This document shows, piece by piece, positions 36,301 through 49,000 of a DNA stretch of 62,000 bases. The position numbers were made by a program, and so were the translations under genes. The stretch comes from Zygnema cylindricum (Eukaryota > Streptophyta > Zygnematophyceae > Zygnematales > Zygnemataceae). The notes under the pieces were generated by a model. The model made no database searches. It was not told the DNA's origin and saw nothing but the letters and a program-made list of their open reading frames with translations. Every line of letters begins with the position of its first letter. Position 1 is the stretch's first letter. The stretch spans positions 1 through 62,000 of the forward strand of contig JBBHKE010001871.1 in assembly GCA_037447655.1 (NCBI GenBank), given 5' to 3'.

Positions 36301-39300
36301 AATAACGGACTGTATCAGTGTCAGAGACTTCAGTTGATTTGGTTATGTATTTGTTTATTTTGACTTACTGTACTTCCATTTCACGTTACTTTTTCAGAGT
36401 GTATTAAGGAAGGGCTCAAAGCATTTTCTGAGGCTACGATAAAAAAGATTCATTTTATTTGCGAGCACGCCCGTTGCGAAAAAATTCAGGCTGCAGTGAG
36501 TAACACCACGTATTATTGTTAATGTTGAAGTAAAATCATCATTTGTTACTTTTGATGAAAAATTATGGTTGTTTCTTGGTGTTGAAGTAAAATGTTGGTT
36601 TGTTAGTGTTGAACTAAAATGATTGTTTGTTGGTGCTGAAGTAAATTGATCGCTTGTTACTGTTGAAGTAAACTTCCTGGTCAATTTCTGTGCATAATAT
36701 AGTCTTACATCACTTGTAATTTACTGTCCAGAAAGGTGTCATTTTTCACTTGTGATATTGCAAGGAAGAATTGGACAATTATGTCTTAGGCAGTCGACTG
36801 TTGTTCTGTTGTTTTTTCTGTGTTGGGTAGGAATACCAATTTCTTTTTTAACTAAAATCGTCAGTGATGTTATTCTATAATATTGCACTGCGTAATATAA
36901 CCCGAATCTGGAATCTATGATGACATGGTCTTTCTTAATTATGAGAACTTTGCTTTTTTCTTTTTTCCTTGGCTCTGACTTGCATTGTGTACGACTTTCA
37001 GCATCTGCAAGCTTTTTGCTTCTACCTTTTTCTACTTATACTTTTTATGCCTCACTAGTTTCCTGTTGTTGTCCTTTTCATCCTTTTTTTTTTCCTTTTT
37101 TTTGACATGGCTTGGAGAGCAGTGCAAATTTGCTTCAGAGCACAAGTATTTATCTCAAGTGGCACTTTTGTTGAAACTTAAACCTTGGGAGAAGGTTATC
37201 AAGACGTGTATTGTTATTGGACAATGTGAAGTTCCTTCTCAAATGGGCTCTAATTCAGCTTTGGAAAAGGAATTACACTTTCTTCCTGCGTCTCGACCCT
37301 TCATTCTTAAGGGGATGACCATGGTAATGGAAATGGAAATGGATTCTCGACCTCATCCTGTCGACGAGGTAGTTTCAAATGAAGAAAATGATCAAACAGT
37401 AGTAGGAAGCTACTGGAACTATCTTGTTTCATTCTTTTCAGGGAAACAAGCAAAGTCTGGAGAGAAGGTTGGAAGTATCTCTGCCGAAAAATCATTTGTT
37501 GGGGACTCAGAGGAAAAGGCTCATGGACTCGGCCGAAATTTTTTAGTTCATGGGGAAGAAGAAGAGGAGGATGAGGATGAACACGAGAAGAGGCGAGATG
37601 GGAAAAGAGGGGAAGAGCATGTTCATGGCCATAGGCAGAAAAACATGGAGGGTAAGCGTGAGATGGAGGAGGAGGATGAGGACGAGCACAAACATGAAAA
37701 GAAGCACAAACACAAGCATGGACACGGCTTTGGTCACGGTCACAAGAAGGGTGAACATAAGCAGAAGGAAAAAAACAAGCATTCCCACAAAAATGGGAAA
37801 CACGAGGAGGATGAGAGAATTTTTAACGAGGCTGAGTTTGGTAAGGTTGAGGCTGATATTGGTGAGAGGCCAGTCTTTCTAGCAAAGCTAGACACTGACG
37901 GAACTGACAACATGGAGCAAGTTTCTCTTTCAGGACCAGAAGTTGCGAGTGTGAAAGTGGCACGTAGACTGAATGAGAAGGATGGGAGTAGACCAGTGTT
38001 GACCACGCATTTACCTAATCTGGGAGGGAAAGGCGGTCCTCAACCTCGTCATAGAGACTTTACGGGACCTCGTCTTCACACTCATCATGGACACTGGAAG
38101 GAAAATAAGGAGAGGATGCAAGACCTTGTGTCTCGATGGAAAGCAAGAAAATCAAAGAACGAAGAAAAAAGGGTGTATGAAGGGGATGCCGAAGATAACC
38201 AAGAGCACCAACGAAAGCATAAGAAGATTGGGAGGTCTGTGAAGGAGGACATGCCTCACCACCATCATAATGACAAAGAGACGGAGCTGTTTGGAGATTC
38301 CAAAACAGGACGTCAGAATTTGAAATCACTCAGTCATGTGGAGGATGACGATTCGGTTTTTGCACGACATCATTTTGGGTCACACCGACATACTGAGGGT
38401 CATGACAAACATCGCTCGTACAAGTCACACAAGGAGGACAACAAAGAGGAGAAGGAGACGCGACAGGCAAATGGTGTCGAGAAATATATGGAACGTGTTT
38501 CATTTCCAGGGAGGCTTTTACTTGAAGAAGTCTCTGAAGAAACTGCAGAAAATGATGACATTGAAGAGCAGGAGATGGACCAGAATGAGGAGAGAGGTGA
38601 AGAAAATGAAAGTGAGGATGACAACCATCATGAGGTTGATAATGGCCCAAAACACTTCGGTGGGCACCATCATAATAGCATTGGAAGAGCTCTAGGCCAT
38701 TTTTGGAAAAAACGATCAAGTAACGGGGACCAGGAAAACAAAAATCACAATGGCGGTCATCATCATCATCATCACGAGGAGGAAGATTCTGATGAAAACG
38801 AGGAAGTTTCTGAGAGAAAACATTTTCACAAACACGGAGAGGATAGGATAAGAAGCATCAAGGGGCATCATGGAATGCGCCATGATGAGAAAATGCGCTT
38901 TCCTAAGTCTGACAACCATGAAGAAAGGTTAGAAGATGGAGAGGGGACCGAAGTAAACTTGGAGGATGGAATGACTTGGTTTGGGAGTAAGCTCGAGTCA
39001 TCAGATCCTCTGGGTGAACTGATTCTCGGGAAAGTAAATGAGGTAAAAACCTTTGTGAGGGTTTATCGTGGGGGATATGGCGTGGGTATGGATGAAGCAA
39101 CTGCTGAGGAGAATAGTGGAAAACCTGGGATAGAAATCATTGTGGATGGAGGAGACGATGAGCAGAAAACAAATGAAGGTGAAATGGAGGTAGAGAGTGA
39201 TGATGGCGAGACACAAGAGGATGAAGAGACGAAAGAGGATAAGGAGACAAAAGAGGCTGAAGAGACAAAACTGGATGAGGAGACAAAAGAGGATGAAGAT

Positions 39301-39555
39301 GATTCCGAGCTTCAATTAGAGAATGTTAACTCTGTGGACGACGGATGGGTGTTGGTGAGTGTCAAGAGGGAAGTGAACGAAGACAAGGACAATGACAACG
39401 CGGATAAGAACGATGCTTGGTGGATGAAATCTAATACTGATGGTGAAGTAGTGGAGAAAGGAGTGGAGGATAACATGCAGAAAAGCTTTTTGGAGGCAGA
39501 GGAAGCTGCTTCCAGTTCATTGGAATCATCTACTGTTGAGGAGAATTGGGACTAG
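33040..39555 (+). CDS. Secreted saposin-B protein with giant His/Glu/Lys-rich tail
   Basis: Coding exons are 33040-33240, 33890-34019, 34192-34280, 34633-34791, 35124-35208, 36398-36495 and 37123-39555, giving 1064 aa with consistent phases. Residues 1-24 form a signal peptide. A saposin-B-like domain spans about 220-289: Cys220, 223, 243, 248, 255, 283 and 289, with the CX2C start and CX5C end (CIVIGQC) of the fold. An upstream region with Cys109, 132, 141 and 177 looks like a reduced second saposin unit. Saposin-like domains bind lipids and membranes in the secretory pathway. From about 370 onward the protein is low complexity and probably disordered, with HKHKHGHG and six-His runs and Glu/Asp/Lys repeats near 740-780, suggesting divalent-metal binding. 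The tail comes from one 2.4-kb exon. Function is unknown; I know no described family with this architecture. Confidence 0.85.
33300..33377. repeat. CT microsatellite in saposin intron 1
   Basis: A C-rich run passes into an uninterrupted CT repeat about 60 bases downstream of the first coding donor site. Confidence 0.95.
34781..35010 (+). repeat. Tandem array of exon-4 end plus 5' splice site
   Basis: Four copies of GAACATCTTCACATGGTATG-like sequence begin at the 3' end of exon 4. The GT dinucleotides stand at 34792, 34858, 34931 and 35004 (periods 66, 73 and 73). Each unit also carries a GAGTCC and an AGYSAGTCTTTTTT segment. The second donor would add 22 in-frame codons without a stop; the third and fourth would shift the frame. 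The last copy has the best consensus (ATG then GTAAGT). Confidence 0.9.
35270..35486. mobile_element. TA-flanked MITE (copy 5) in saposin intron 5
   Basis: A 217-bp element has ends CACCGTGTATCGCTATT and inverse CACCGTGTATCGCTATTAG, with TA on both sides. The interior is self-complementary (AACATCTTTTCTC against GAGAAAAGATGTT), so it would fold into a hairpin within the pre-mRNA. Confidence 0.9.
36520..36680. repeat. About 32-bp tandem repeat in saposin intron 6
   Basis: Four to five diverged units of TGTTGAAGTAAAATGATTG followed by TTTGTTRG begin about 25 bases after the exon 6 donor. Each unit contains a weak GTAAAA donor-like core. Confidence 0.75.
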
Positions 39556-39679
39556 TATTAACTAGTTTTGCGTCGTTTTATGTTGTAAGTTCCCGTTCCT
39601 TGGTTTTTTATCTTATTATATGTGGTCGAATGTGCCATAGCAATATTTTCAAATTTTATTTTGTGATGTTTATTTATGT

Positions 39680-39685
39680 AATAAA
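39680..39685 (+). terminator. Candidate polyadenylation signal of saposin gene
   Basis: A canonical AATAAA hexamer lies 125 bases after the stop codon in T-rich sequence. Confidence 0.4.
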
Positions 39686-40374
39686 TGTGTAATTAGAGGG
39701 ACTAAACATGCAAATCTTCTTTTCCTAATTGTAGTCTCGTGTATCGAACTGGAACCACCAGCTATCGATTTTTGGAACTGGCAGGGGTCCCAATCTTACT
39801 GTACTGCCAGTTATAGTATAAAGGCCGATATTTGGGGTACACAGTGTTTACTGCTACTTACGGTCAGTTTAGGTTCATGGAACTGTTCATTAGTAGGACG
39901 ACACATAAAGAAAATTTGTTCGTATCTATAAGTAATGCAAGGGCAAAAATTGCGTTTGAAAGTGAAGAACCTGGCAAAAAGCCTAAAGAACCCTAAAATA
40001 AATATCCTCGAACACCCTAAGATGCACTGAAATGCCTCGAAAAAGTAGTGGTTAAAGACAAAATTAAGTGGTAAGAACTTGTGTCGCATGTCAGCCATGT
40101 GAAAAAAAGCTGCAATCTATGCTTTGCTTTTATTTATTTTTAGCCTTTTTATTATTACCAACACCGAATATCGAAAACACTTAATATTGTGTACCACAAA
40201 GTTACTCCTATCGGTTCTCTGTGGATATTGGACAATTGTATGGAATATGATAATCGATTATCGTAGGGAAAAGTGTATTGGATTATATCACTGACATTTT
40301 AGTACAATATCTAATTAAATAATTCTTTTTTTCTAAGATTTTCAATGCATATCTGCACTTTCGCAAGCAGGTGA

Positions 40375-40530
40375 GTTGGCCTTTAAGCGGCAGTTCTTGG
40401 TTTATGGTTTCAGTGGTATCAAAAGTAACGGAATTACTCAAAAAGAAATTGTACCGGCTGTTGGTTTTCTCTCTTTTGCAGATGATGTTTTTGAGGAAGA
40501 AGATATCACAGAAACAGTATTAGTACCCCA
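40375..40530 (+). other. Possible orphan exon(s)
   Basis: An open stretch encodes FKRQFLVYGFSGIKSNGITQ, continues with KEIVPAVGFLSFADDVFEEE, and ends at a CAG/GTAGTG donor-like site. A TTGCAG acceptor lies inside it at about 40480. No family is recognised, and no other exons link to it convincingly. It may be a pseudogene fragment. Confidence 0.2.
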
Positions 40531-43063
40531 GGTAGTGTTGAAGTGTCTCTGTTGTTTTCTGTAAAAGATGTTTTTATTTTTATCCTCTTCGAAGGTTAAT
40601 CTGGTTTGTCTAGGCAAAAGATGAAAAGATAGACGAGTCTTTGTTTACAGGATCTTCCGGATCTTTGTAGGAGGAACTGTACGTTATCTATAGTGTTTGA
40701 GTCTTACTGTTCTCCTAGATCATGGGAATGATATAATCCTTGTTCTTTTTCAGTTTGAACTGGAAGTGACAAACTGTGGGTGTACATAAGGTAACACGGT
40801 TTATATGCCGGTAGTACGTTGTTGTTATTTTTGTCTTTGGTTTTTGGTTTTTTCCACACGTGTGGATTTTAGAAATGTGTGAGAGTCATGTTTTACATGT
40901 TTTAGAAACTCTTGAAAGGTATGTATTCGCATGTTTTGTACTAATATGAGAAGCAATGAGGCACTGTCTTGCTTGTGTCATTTGATTGTGAGTAGGTCTT
41001 CTTAGTTTGTTGGGTAAAAGTTTGACCATTTTTCTGTGTTTTAATTTTGCATATCTATCGTAAGGTAATTATTCTACGGAAGATCTACTTTTGAAGGGGA
41101 AACTGTGCAATTCAAACATTTTTTTGGGTAAACATTTTGTCCTGGAACCAATAATAGGGCATTTTTTTTCAGTGTATTTAGTCTATTAGAGACGATCTTG
41201 TGATCTAATAATTTGGTGATGTATCCCTTGTCCAAGTTTTGTGAAATTTTTAGCTTATCTCCTTTTGACTATATTACTTGAGTTTACCCCCCCCTTCATA
41301 TTCTGGCGGTTTTGCCATAGGGAGTTCTGCATTCAAGCTTTTACGGTTATTAAATGGTGTTTTACAGAAGTTAGGACAGAACAATATTGTGGTTATTAGT
41401 CTGAAAAGTATGTACAATTTTTTTAAATGTAGCGAAATGAGTGCATTATAATTTTAGCTCAATGCTGCCAAAGTGGAGTTGTAATCGCTTATGTATGACA
41501 TTTTTTTTTCTACACATTTTTGGACTTATGGCTATCGTCAACTAACCATTTTCTGAAAATTGACTCTGCTTTTCACAGTGAATAATAGGAATTTTGGTTG
41601 CCATTTGGACGTCAATGCCTTTAGGCAATTTTGATTCTCCTTTGAACATCAATGCCTAAATCCAGGTTCTTTAAATACTTGATCATCACTCATTATAAGT
41701 AAATAGGATTCAGACGAGGTAGATTCAATAAACGGTAGGTTAGTTTAATATTTTTCTAGGAAGCGGTGGGGATCTGATGTGGTATGTGTTCAAACAATAT
41801 ATGCCTGTATTAGAAACTGAATTGAATGTAATATAATACTGTTATGCAATACAATTCAACATAATACAAAATAATATAATAAAGTACAATATACTTTTAT
41901 ATAATATAGTGTAATATAATGTGGTGTGGTGTGGTGTGGGTCTCTCCCTCTTCCTCTCCCTCCTCCTCCGCCCCTCTCCCTCTCCCCTGCGATACAGGGA
42001 ACCTCGTTTAAAAAAATGCGGTAACAAGTATGCACAGAAGTGACTAAAAGACACTGACGGCAAAAATATCATACTAAATGACAAGACATTCAAACTCACA
42101 AACAAAATAAAAACACCATGTTATACTTGAACCAGCAAAACTCTTTAAACTACTGTACCAAATAAGCGGAAAAAAATATACCGAAGTCCCCAGCCCTTAG
42201 ACCTAATTTTGCACTTAAAAAGGGAGCCCATTCCTAAGAATCGCTGGTGGAGGTGGTCCGGAATAGGATCCAAAGCTGCTTTACAATACAATATTATACT
42301 ATTTCGTAATATATACCACTAGAATATTTTTTTACCAGTATTTTAAGGCTTACAGACCAGTATTTATTATGACTACCACAGTCTCTATTATGACTACTTT
42401 ACTAACTGTATATACTACTGTGACTGTCACATATAACCAAACTTTACCGAAACCAAATACTACCAATCTTTTCAAACGGTACAGTCATGAACCCAAAGAT
42501 TTATTAAAGTCACTTTTTATTGCAGGATTGGTGAGCTCTCCTTTCGCCTATAAAAAAAAGGTGGCCAAATACTTTCCACCATAAACAGTGTAAATATTGC
42601 TAAACAACCGCGCGAATCCTAACAAAGAGTCCTACCCACTTTTCCCCTTAATAAGTACAGCAAAAGATTTTGTTAAAACCTAATACGATTCTTGCAACGG
42701 CATCACATTGTAAAGATAATTATTTCACCGGATTGACCTCGGGTTCTTTAAAATTGACATGAGTGTCCTTGTATCTACCAAGAAGGTAATCACCAACAGT
42801 GACAGGTTCATATCTGCAATAAAAGACGAAAAACAAAATGACGTCGTCTATACTTGGACAGTGACAACCACTAATGGAAGAACCATCTATGTTCCTGTGA
42901 GTACAGTTAAAATTTCTTGGGCTCCAGTTAGGCCACTTTATTAATAGAAATGTTACACTACGGCAACGTTCTTAGCATAATCCAAAATTGTTTTAGAAAA
43001 CGACATGAATAATTCCCCTTTTCACCCATCCTGAGAAACAATCCTAAGCGCGCCAACAAATCG

Positions 43064-46000
43064 TTATAAATGTGACAAATACCACCTTTCATAAACCGGT
43101 GGAANNNNNNNNNNGGGCTGTTAGGTGGTTCCATTAAGAGGGCAGGGAGTGTGAGGGGAGAGAAAGAGCGAGCCAGAGAGAGGGAGAGATTGAGGGGAGT
43201 TCGAGGGACGAGAGAATTACCTTAGAGAGGGTGAGAGACGGAGTGAGAAGGAGAGAGGGGAGTGTGAGGGAAGAGAGAATCACGTAAGGGAGAGAGACCG
43301 AACGAGGAAGAAAGAGGACAGTGTGAGGGAAGAGAGGATTACCTTAGATAGGGAGAGAGACCGAGCGAGAAAGAGAGGGGAGTGTGAGGGACGGGAGAAT
43401 TACCTTGGTGGATTGTCGGGAGAGCAACAAGAAGGGAGGCATTCCACCAGACAATCGAAATTCGGTTCAAAAAAGAAAGGCACCTGCAAACAAACTCAGG
43501 AAGTAGCATTCTTTGATTCTTTTGTTGGTTTTAGCAGAAAAGTACCGTCCTTTAATTTTTTTGTTGGTTTACCAGAGAAAAGACAAAATGCAATAACGCA
43601 AGAAGTTATAGTCAATCACAGATGAACCTGAAGGATTTCGAGAGGACAAAAACCAATTAAGTCGATTTCCACGGGCAAATATTTTTAGAGGGTAAGAAAT
43701 CTGGAGGAGCAAGGAATAATTCTTACCGAATAACGCTCCAAACCAGGGTTTATAACTCGGTGGAGAGTGGACCTGAAGTTAGCCCAACCAATTTTCTAAC
43801 ACAAATTATTTTTTTATTCATAACATGAAACTCAATTACTTTTGAGACGCACATTTCAGGGAAGTGCTTGAAATTGTGCTTTATTTTGATGAAAAATAAC
43901 ATCATGAGAAACTATAAGACCGACAAAATATAAAGAATAAAGACAAACAAGAAAAAATATGGAACACTTCACAAATATTTTGAGTGGTCTACAGAGTCTA
44001 TCTGGGTCCCTTTCCTGCATAGAAATAGTTTGGTCTACTCATTGTGAAGCATATGACAATTTGTATCCACACTAACTAAAAGTGAGAGAAAAAGAATAGT
44101 CTTTGAGAAAACCTGAACAAAAATGCAATTGATCAGAAAAATGACATTTCTTCCTTTAGTGGAATATAGAAAAGTCTTTTCCTGGATTTAAAATGCCTTT
44201 TAACAAAGTAAAACTGTATTTTTTTTTCGAAAAACTAATGTTTTTTACCTGAATTTATTATTGGTCCATCGCTCCAAGCAATCTCCCAAATTGACTACAA
44301 AGGTCCTGCAATTTCCAAATACGGAAAGGAAACGGAACAGAGAGGAGAACGTCGCATGCGCCAAAGCACATGCTCTTAAATCTAAAATACTCGAGAAGCA
44401 AATTTTCTTGTTACTTCAGATTAATAAACCTAAACACCTTGAAAATATCAAACCAAACACTGTCTGAGCCTATGCTAAAGAAGGGGTTAAGATTCTGAAC
44501 CCTGAAACTGGTATACAGCAGCTTATCCCCCTTTTGTCCTACGGAAACATCAAGTTACTGAAAGTGGAATAACATGATGTATAGTCTCATCAGAGATAAA
44601 CCTTTCACATTTATAAAACGAGACCGTATTTCTTCCCTTTGAAGAACCTGATTGTGGCGATTGCCAGTGGTACGAACTACCACATGAAAAGAAATTAAAA
44701 AGTTTGTGAGTGTAATTTCTTATTCATAGGGGAAGAACAAAAAAAAGCAAACAGAAAAAAATTGTTGATGCGAGTTCCTTACCCCTCAAGTGACGGGACA
44801 TCTTCCCAAACCTGCGGATCTGCATCTTTTTTCCGACAGATCTGCAGTCACAATTTCAAAACTCAGTTAAACAGTACATTCAAAGACTAATTACTAAAAA
44901 AACCGAATTTACTGGTTTTATTGTACTTAATGAAAAAACCGATGGATTATTCAGTCAAACAAATCTGTGAAAGGTTCACAAACTAACTATCAAGTTTTCA
45001 AAAGCAATAAAATGGAAAAGGGAGCAATACGCCACTGAAAGACTGGAAAGTGGAAATGCCCCACTAATTGGACAAGGACGAGGGAAGAGAAGAAGTGGAA
45101 AGAAAAAGAAGAAGAGGAAAACGATAAGAATGAAAAAAAATGGGAGGAAGACACGGAAGAGGACAGGAAATCCCACTCCTCTTGACTTGATACCTTTACT
45201 TACCAACGAAATGTTATCATCCACAATTAAATTTCTGCGTCATATGACAAATAATTCCTACAACAGTGGGCTCAAATGCCTCTATGATTCTCCCTACTGT
45301 CAGATGACATTTTTTTCCCAATTTTTTTGGAGGATCCAGTATCTGAGGTTACATATGGGTAAAATTGCAAAGAAATTGCAAAATTGCTATCAAAAAATTC
45401 CATTTTGTGCAATTATCTGAACAACATTGTAACCGAATTTCCATGGGAAATTCAAAATTGTACAATAAAATTCTGCCCACTCACTCAAAAGCCAAGCTTT
45501 CTCTTTAAGAGTAGTGGAGTACAATCTTATTCAAAACTGCCATACTCCTAGGATGGGAACGTTTTGTTTTCAGTATAGCCACAAAAAGTGAACAGAGAAT
45601 TATACTACCAGGATTTCCTGCAGTACCCTGGGCAATTATACAGTTTCGTACAGTTTTATAATGATACAACAACTTCTCACAAAACTGTATAAAAATCTTC
45701 ATCAGAAGTAATGAAGCAAAAAGAGATGCAAACCTAAATTTTTACACCTCAGCCACATATGGAACCTCGTTTCACACTTGCATAGGAAAGCAAAAAACAG
45801 GAAAAACTCCATCTCCCGTTTAAACATAGACACCCACAAAATTTGTCTCTACTATCTAAACTAAACCCTATAAACATCCAAGTGCAGTTTTTTCATGAAT
45901 AACTGGAAAGTGGTGTAAAAGGTCTAACATGAAGACCAGCATCACCATTTCAAGAACAGAAATCTAATAAAAGGACAGACAAACTTGCCTGAAGGCCGGA

Positions 46001-49000
46001 TACATCATCGAGGGCAAGGAGTGTCAAAATTCCGTAATCAGAATGGGCTCCCGCCGCAAAAACACCGTCTTCGGGAGATGACTTCACAGCTGTGAATCAT
46101 ATAAGACGCATACACCATTTGTAAAGAGTCTTATAAACACTTGGAAAACCCTTTCAACTCTGAAATAGAAAAAAGGCAATTTAAATCTGAAAGCCAAGAT
46201 CTGATTAAAAAATGTGATAAGAGATGTCACGCACACAAAACAGATATGCACAAATGAGAATCTAGTATAGGAAGGAACTGAAATACGACAAAGCGTTTAG
46301 TTTTGAAAAAAGGTATAAATTTCACAATTTCTGGTATTCAACAGCATCATTATGCTTTGCCACATATAAATACACCTGAAATAAAAGAGGTAGGTATTAC
46401 AAGATAATCAATGTATCGCAATTAAACTAAAAGTTTTCATCATAGGAGATAAGACACGACTTGTAAGCAGAATCCGGATTTGAGTGCCTTGTAAGAAAAA
46501 CCAGTATCAAAGAGCCTCGTAAGTAGAACGGCTAATAGAGAGCCTTGAAAAAATAACCGGTAATATAGCACCAAGTAACATACACCAATATTGGAGTGGC
46601 TTACCTGGATAGTGCAGAAGCCTCAAGGAAGCAATGGGGTCATCAAAATGGCCAGGCTTGCTGAACCAATCACGAGGCAGATCGAGTGCGAGGGCCAATA
46701 GAGGAACCATCTTTAGGCAAAGTTGAAGCATGCCATCCCAGTATGTGGTCATAGTGTACTTCCATTCAGGAAGCAATTCTGGCATTCCATCCGAATGTCT
46801 GACACTTGTTATACACAAGCAAACAACTATTTTTACTATTTTTTTTGTGTAACTATTTTTGCCATGCTCTAGCAGTTTCAAGTTTCAATACCAAATTGCT
46901 TCTGCTTTAATTGTCAACAAGTAGCGAGAATAATGAGTTACAACCATCTGTCTTTAATGGAAAATTTTCTGCTGAGTTATATTTTATTATAAAGAGAGAG
47001 CAATGGGCATACCAGAAGAGGGCCATTGATTTATTCCATGAAGAGGTTTCAATGATCTCGGATCATCCGGTAAAACGTCATTTCTAATGTAGTAACCCTC
47101 CTTTGTATCACCTGAATTCCAAATAATACCGTCTCCCTCCTCCATCCTAATCACTTATCGACATGATGACAGAAAACCTCTGATATTCTCATCCAAATTC
47201 TTCGAGACTGTAAAAAGGTCCAGCTTTTGCAATTTCAACGTGCACCTCTCCCTATACATATTTATGTACTCACCACAATCAACAAAAATAAAAAATTGGG
47301 ACTCGATATCAGCAACTTAAATTCACGACAACCACTTTTAGTGCTCAAACTCGCTTGCTAGTGAGAGAATAGTAAGTCAAAGCCAATCAAGGAAAGAGCG
47401 ACAGATTAGTTGGTGAAAGGACATGGGGAGAGCGAGTCTGCGGGCACTACAAAGAAAGTAATAACAAAAAGGATCATGATTTCATCCTTACAATACAAAA
47501 AAACGCATTGGACTCTTAATATCTCAAGAATGACCTGACTGCAGTGCTAGAAGAGTTAACATGTTATAAAAAGTCCAAGATATGTGCTTCTTGTTTTACA
47601 AAAGGAAAGTTTCATAATTGCTGTTCTATTCTGTTCACGGTTTAAGGAAAAAAGAGTTAATTTGCCGAGCAAAGTTAACGAGACGAAAAATCTCCATACA
47701 CCAGAAAACACTAATCTACAATTTACTTCAACTATGCTTATAAAAATATGCATAAAACGCTGCCCATTGACTTACTCGATCTAAAGATACTGGACAGGAC
47801 ACGTAAACAGACCTGTAGAGTTCTTGCTAGGATCCAGGGTCTCCTCTTTATAAGCGGTATAACCGTGACCTGTCTTGTTCAACGACACCTTCAGCTTTTC
47901 TTCTGCGGGCAGATCAAAAAACTTTTTGCTTTCCGCAAAGACCTTTTTCACCAGGGAAGGGTCAATTCCGTGATTGATAATGTAGAAGAAACCCACATCT
48001 TCACAGGCCTGGACACACAATCATCTTCTTTTTAAAATGGTAAAAAGAAAAATAAATAAAATTAAGATAAACTCGATTACGACTGAAATTCACAGGATTT
48101 GCTTTCCAAGTAATAACAGCATGCATTGAGTACCAAGGCCGTAAAAGTGAAATCGAAGCAGATTTTCACAACCAATACACATGAAAGGAAATTCAATTCA
48201 GGTATCCACTGACGTTGCATCCAAAACCAGCCTTCGTTTATTAATGCGTTATCTAAACTGTTAGTGGGAATCGAAACATTATTTTCTCCGTCCATGACTC
48301 GAGAAAGCATGCATAGATAATGAATTACACGTGACTTCCTTTTTCTTCCATTTCCCATGACAACGGAACTAATTAAACGAGTTTTAAGCCCAAAGCACTG
48401 ATTTTTTGTCCTCAGCAAATTACGCTACAGAAAAGACAGCGTAGAGGCTAAAATAGCCGCATCTTACCAACCTTTGGTCTTAGTGGTTTTTCATATGGTC
48501 GTTTATAATAGATATAACGATTTTAGATGAATAAACTGGAACACAGGATCCAATAGACTGAAAAACTCGTTCATTTCCTTAGTCCCTAGCCCAAGTGAGC
48601 CACTCCAAAGACACCGAACCTTGTCTACAGATCAATTATCAATTGATAGCTCCAAATGAAAAAATATGCCGAATAGAAGATTCGTGATTTTTTTAACAAC
48701 GGTTCCTATACCACCTTTACACTCATAAGTTAACAATTTCAATATAAAAAACTGGCTTGAACACATTCACCTTGACACATCACTGACCACCACTCATTCA
48801 AGATATTCAAGACAATTTCGACAATCGGGTAAAATTAATAATCATACTTGAGTTGTAAATGAAAAACATAATTTTCCAACAACGATGTTCCAAAATTCCA
48901 GTCAAACCCAAGTTTGCACTTTAAACAATTTGATAGCTATTTAACAGAACACACAAAAAGCAGCAAATAGAAGCAAATAAGTTATAATCAATGTAAGGTG

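Larger units (their letters stand above)
39556..43063. other. Saposin 3' UTR and intergenic DNA
   Basis: AATAAA at 39680-39685 is a candidate polyadenylation signal for the saposin gene. The remainder is AT-rich. It contains one possible exon pair at 40375-40530, a GT/CCT-rich tract at 41920-41995, and Thr/Val-rich short ORFs at 42369-42584 and 42759-42944 that I cannot assign. Confidence 0.5.

Noticed and set aside
37543-38719. Minus-strand frames opposite the saposin tail exon
   Set aside because: The plus-strand frame is open for 810 codons, continues the spliced saposin frame and has a biased but consistent composition; the reverse frames are shadows.
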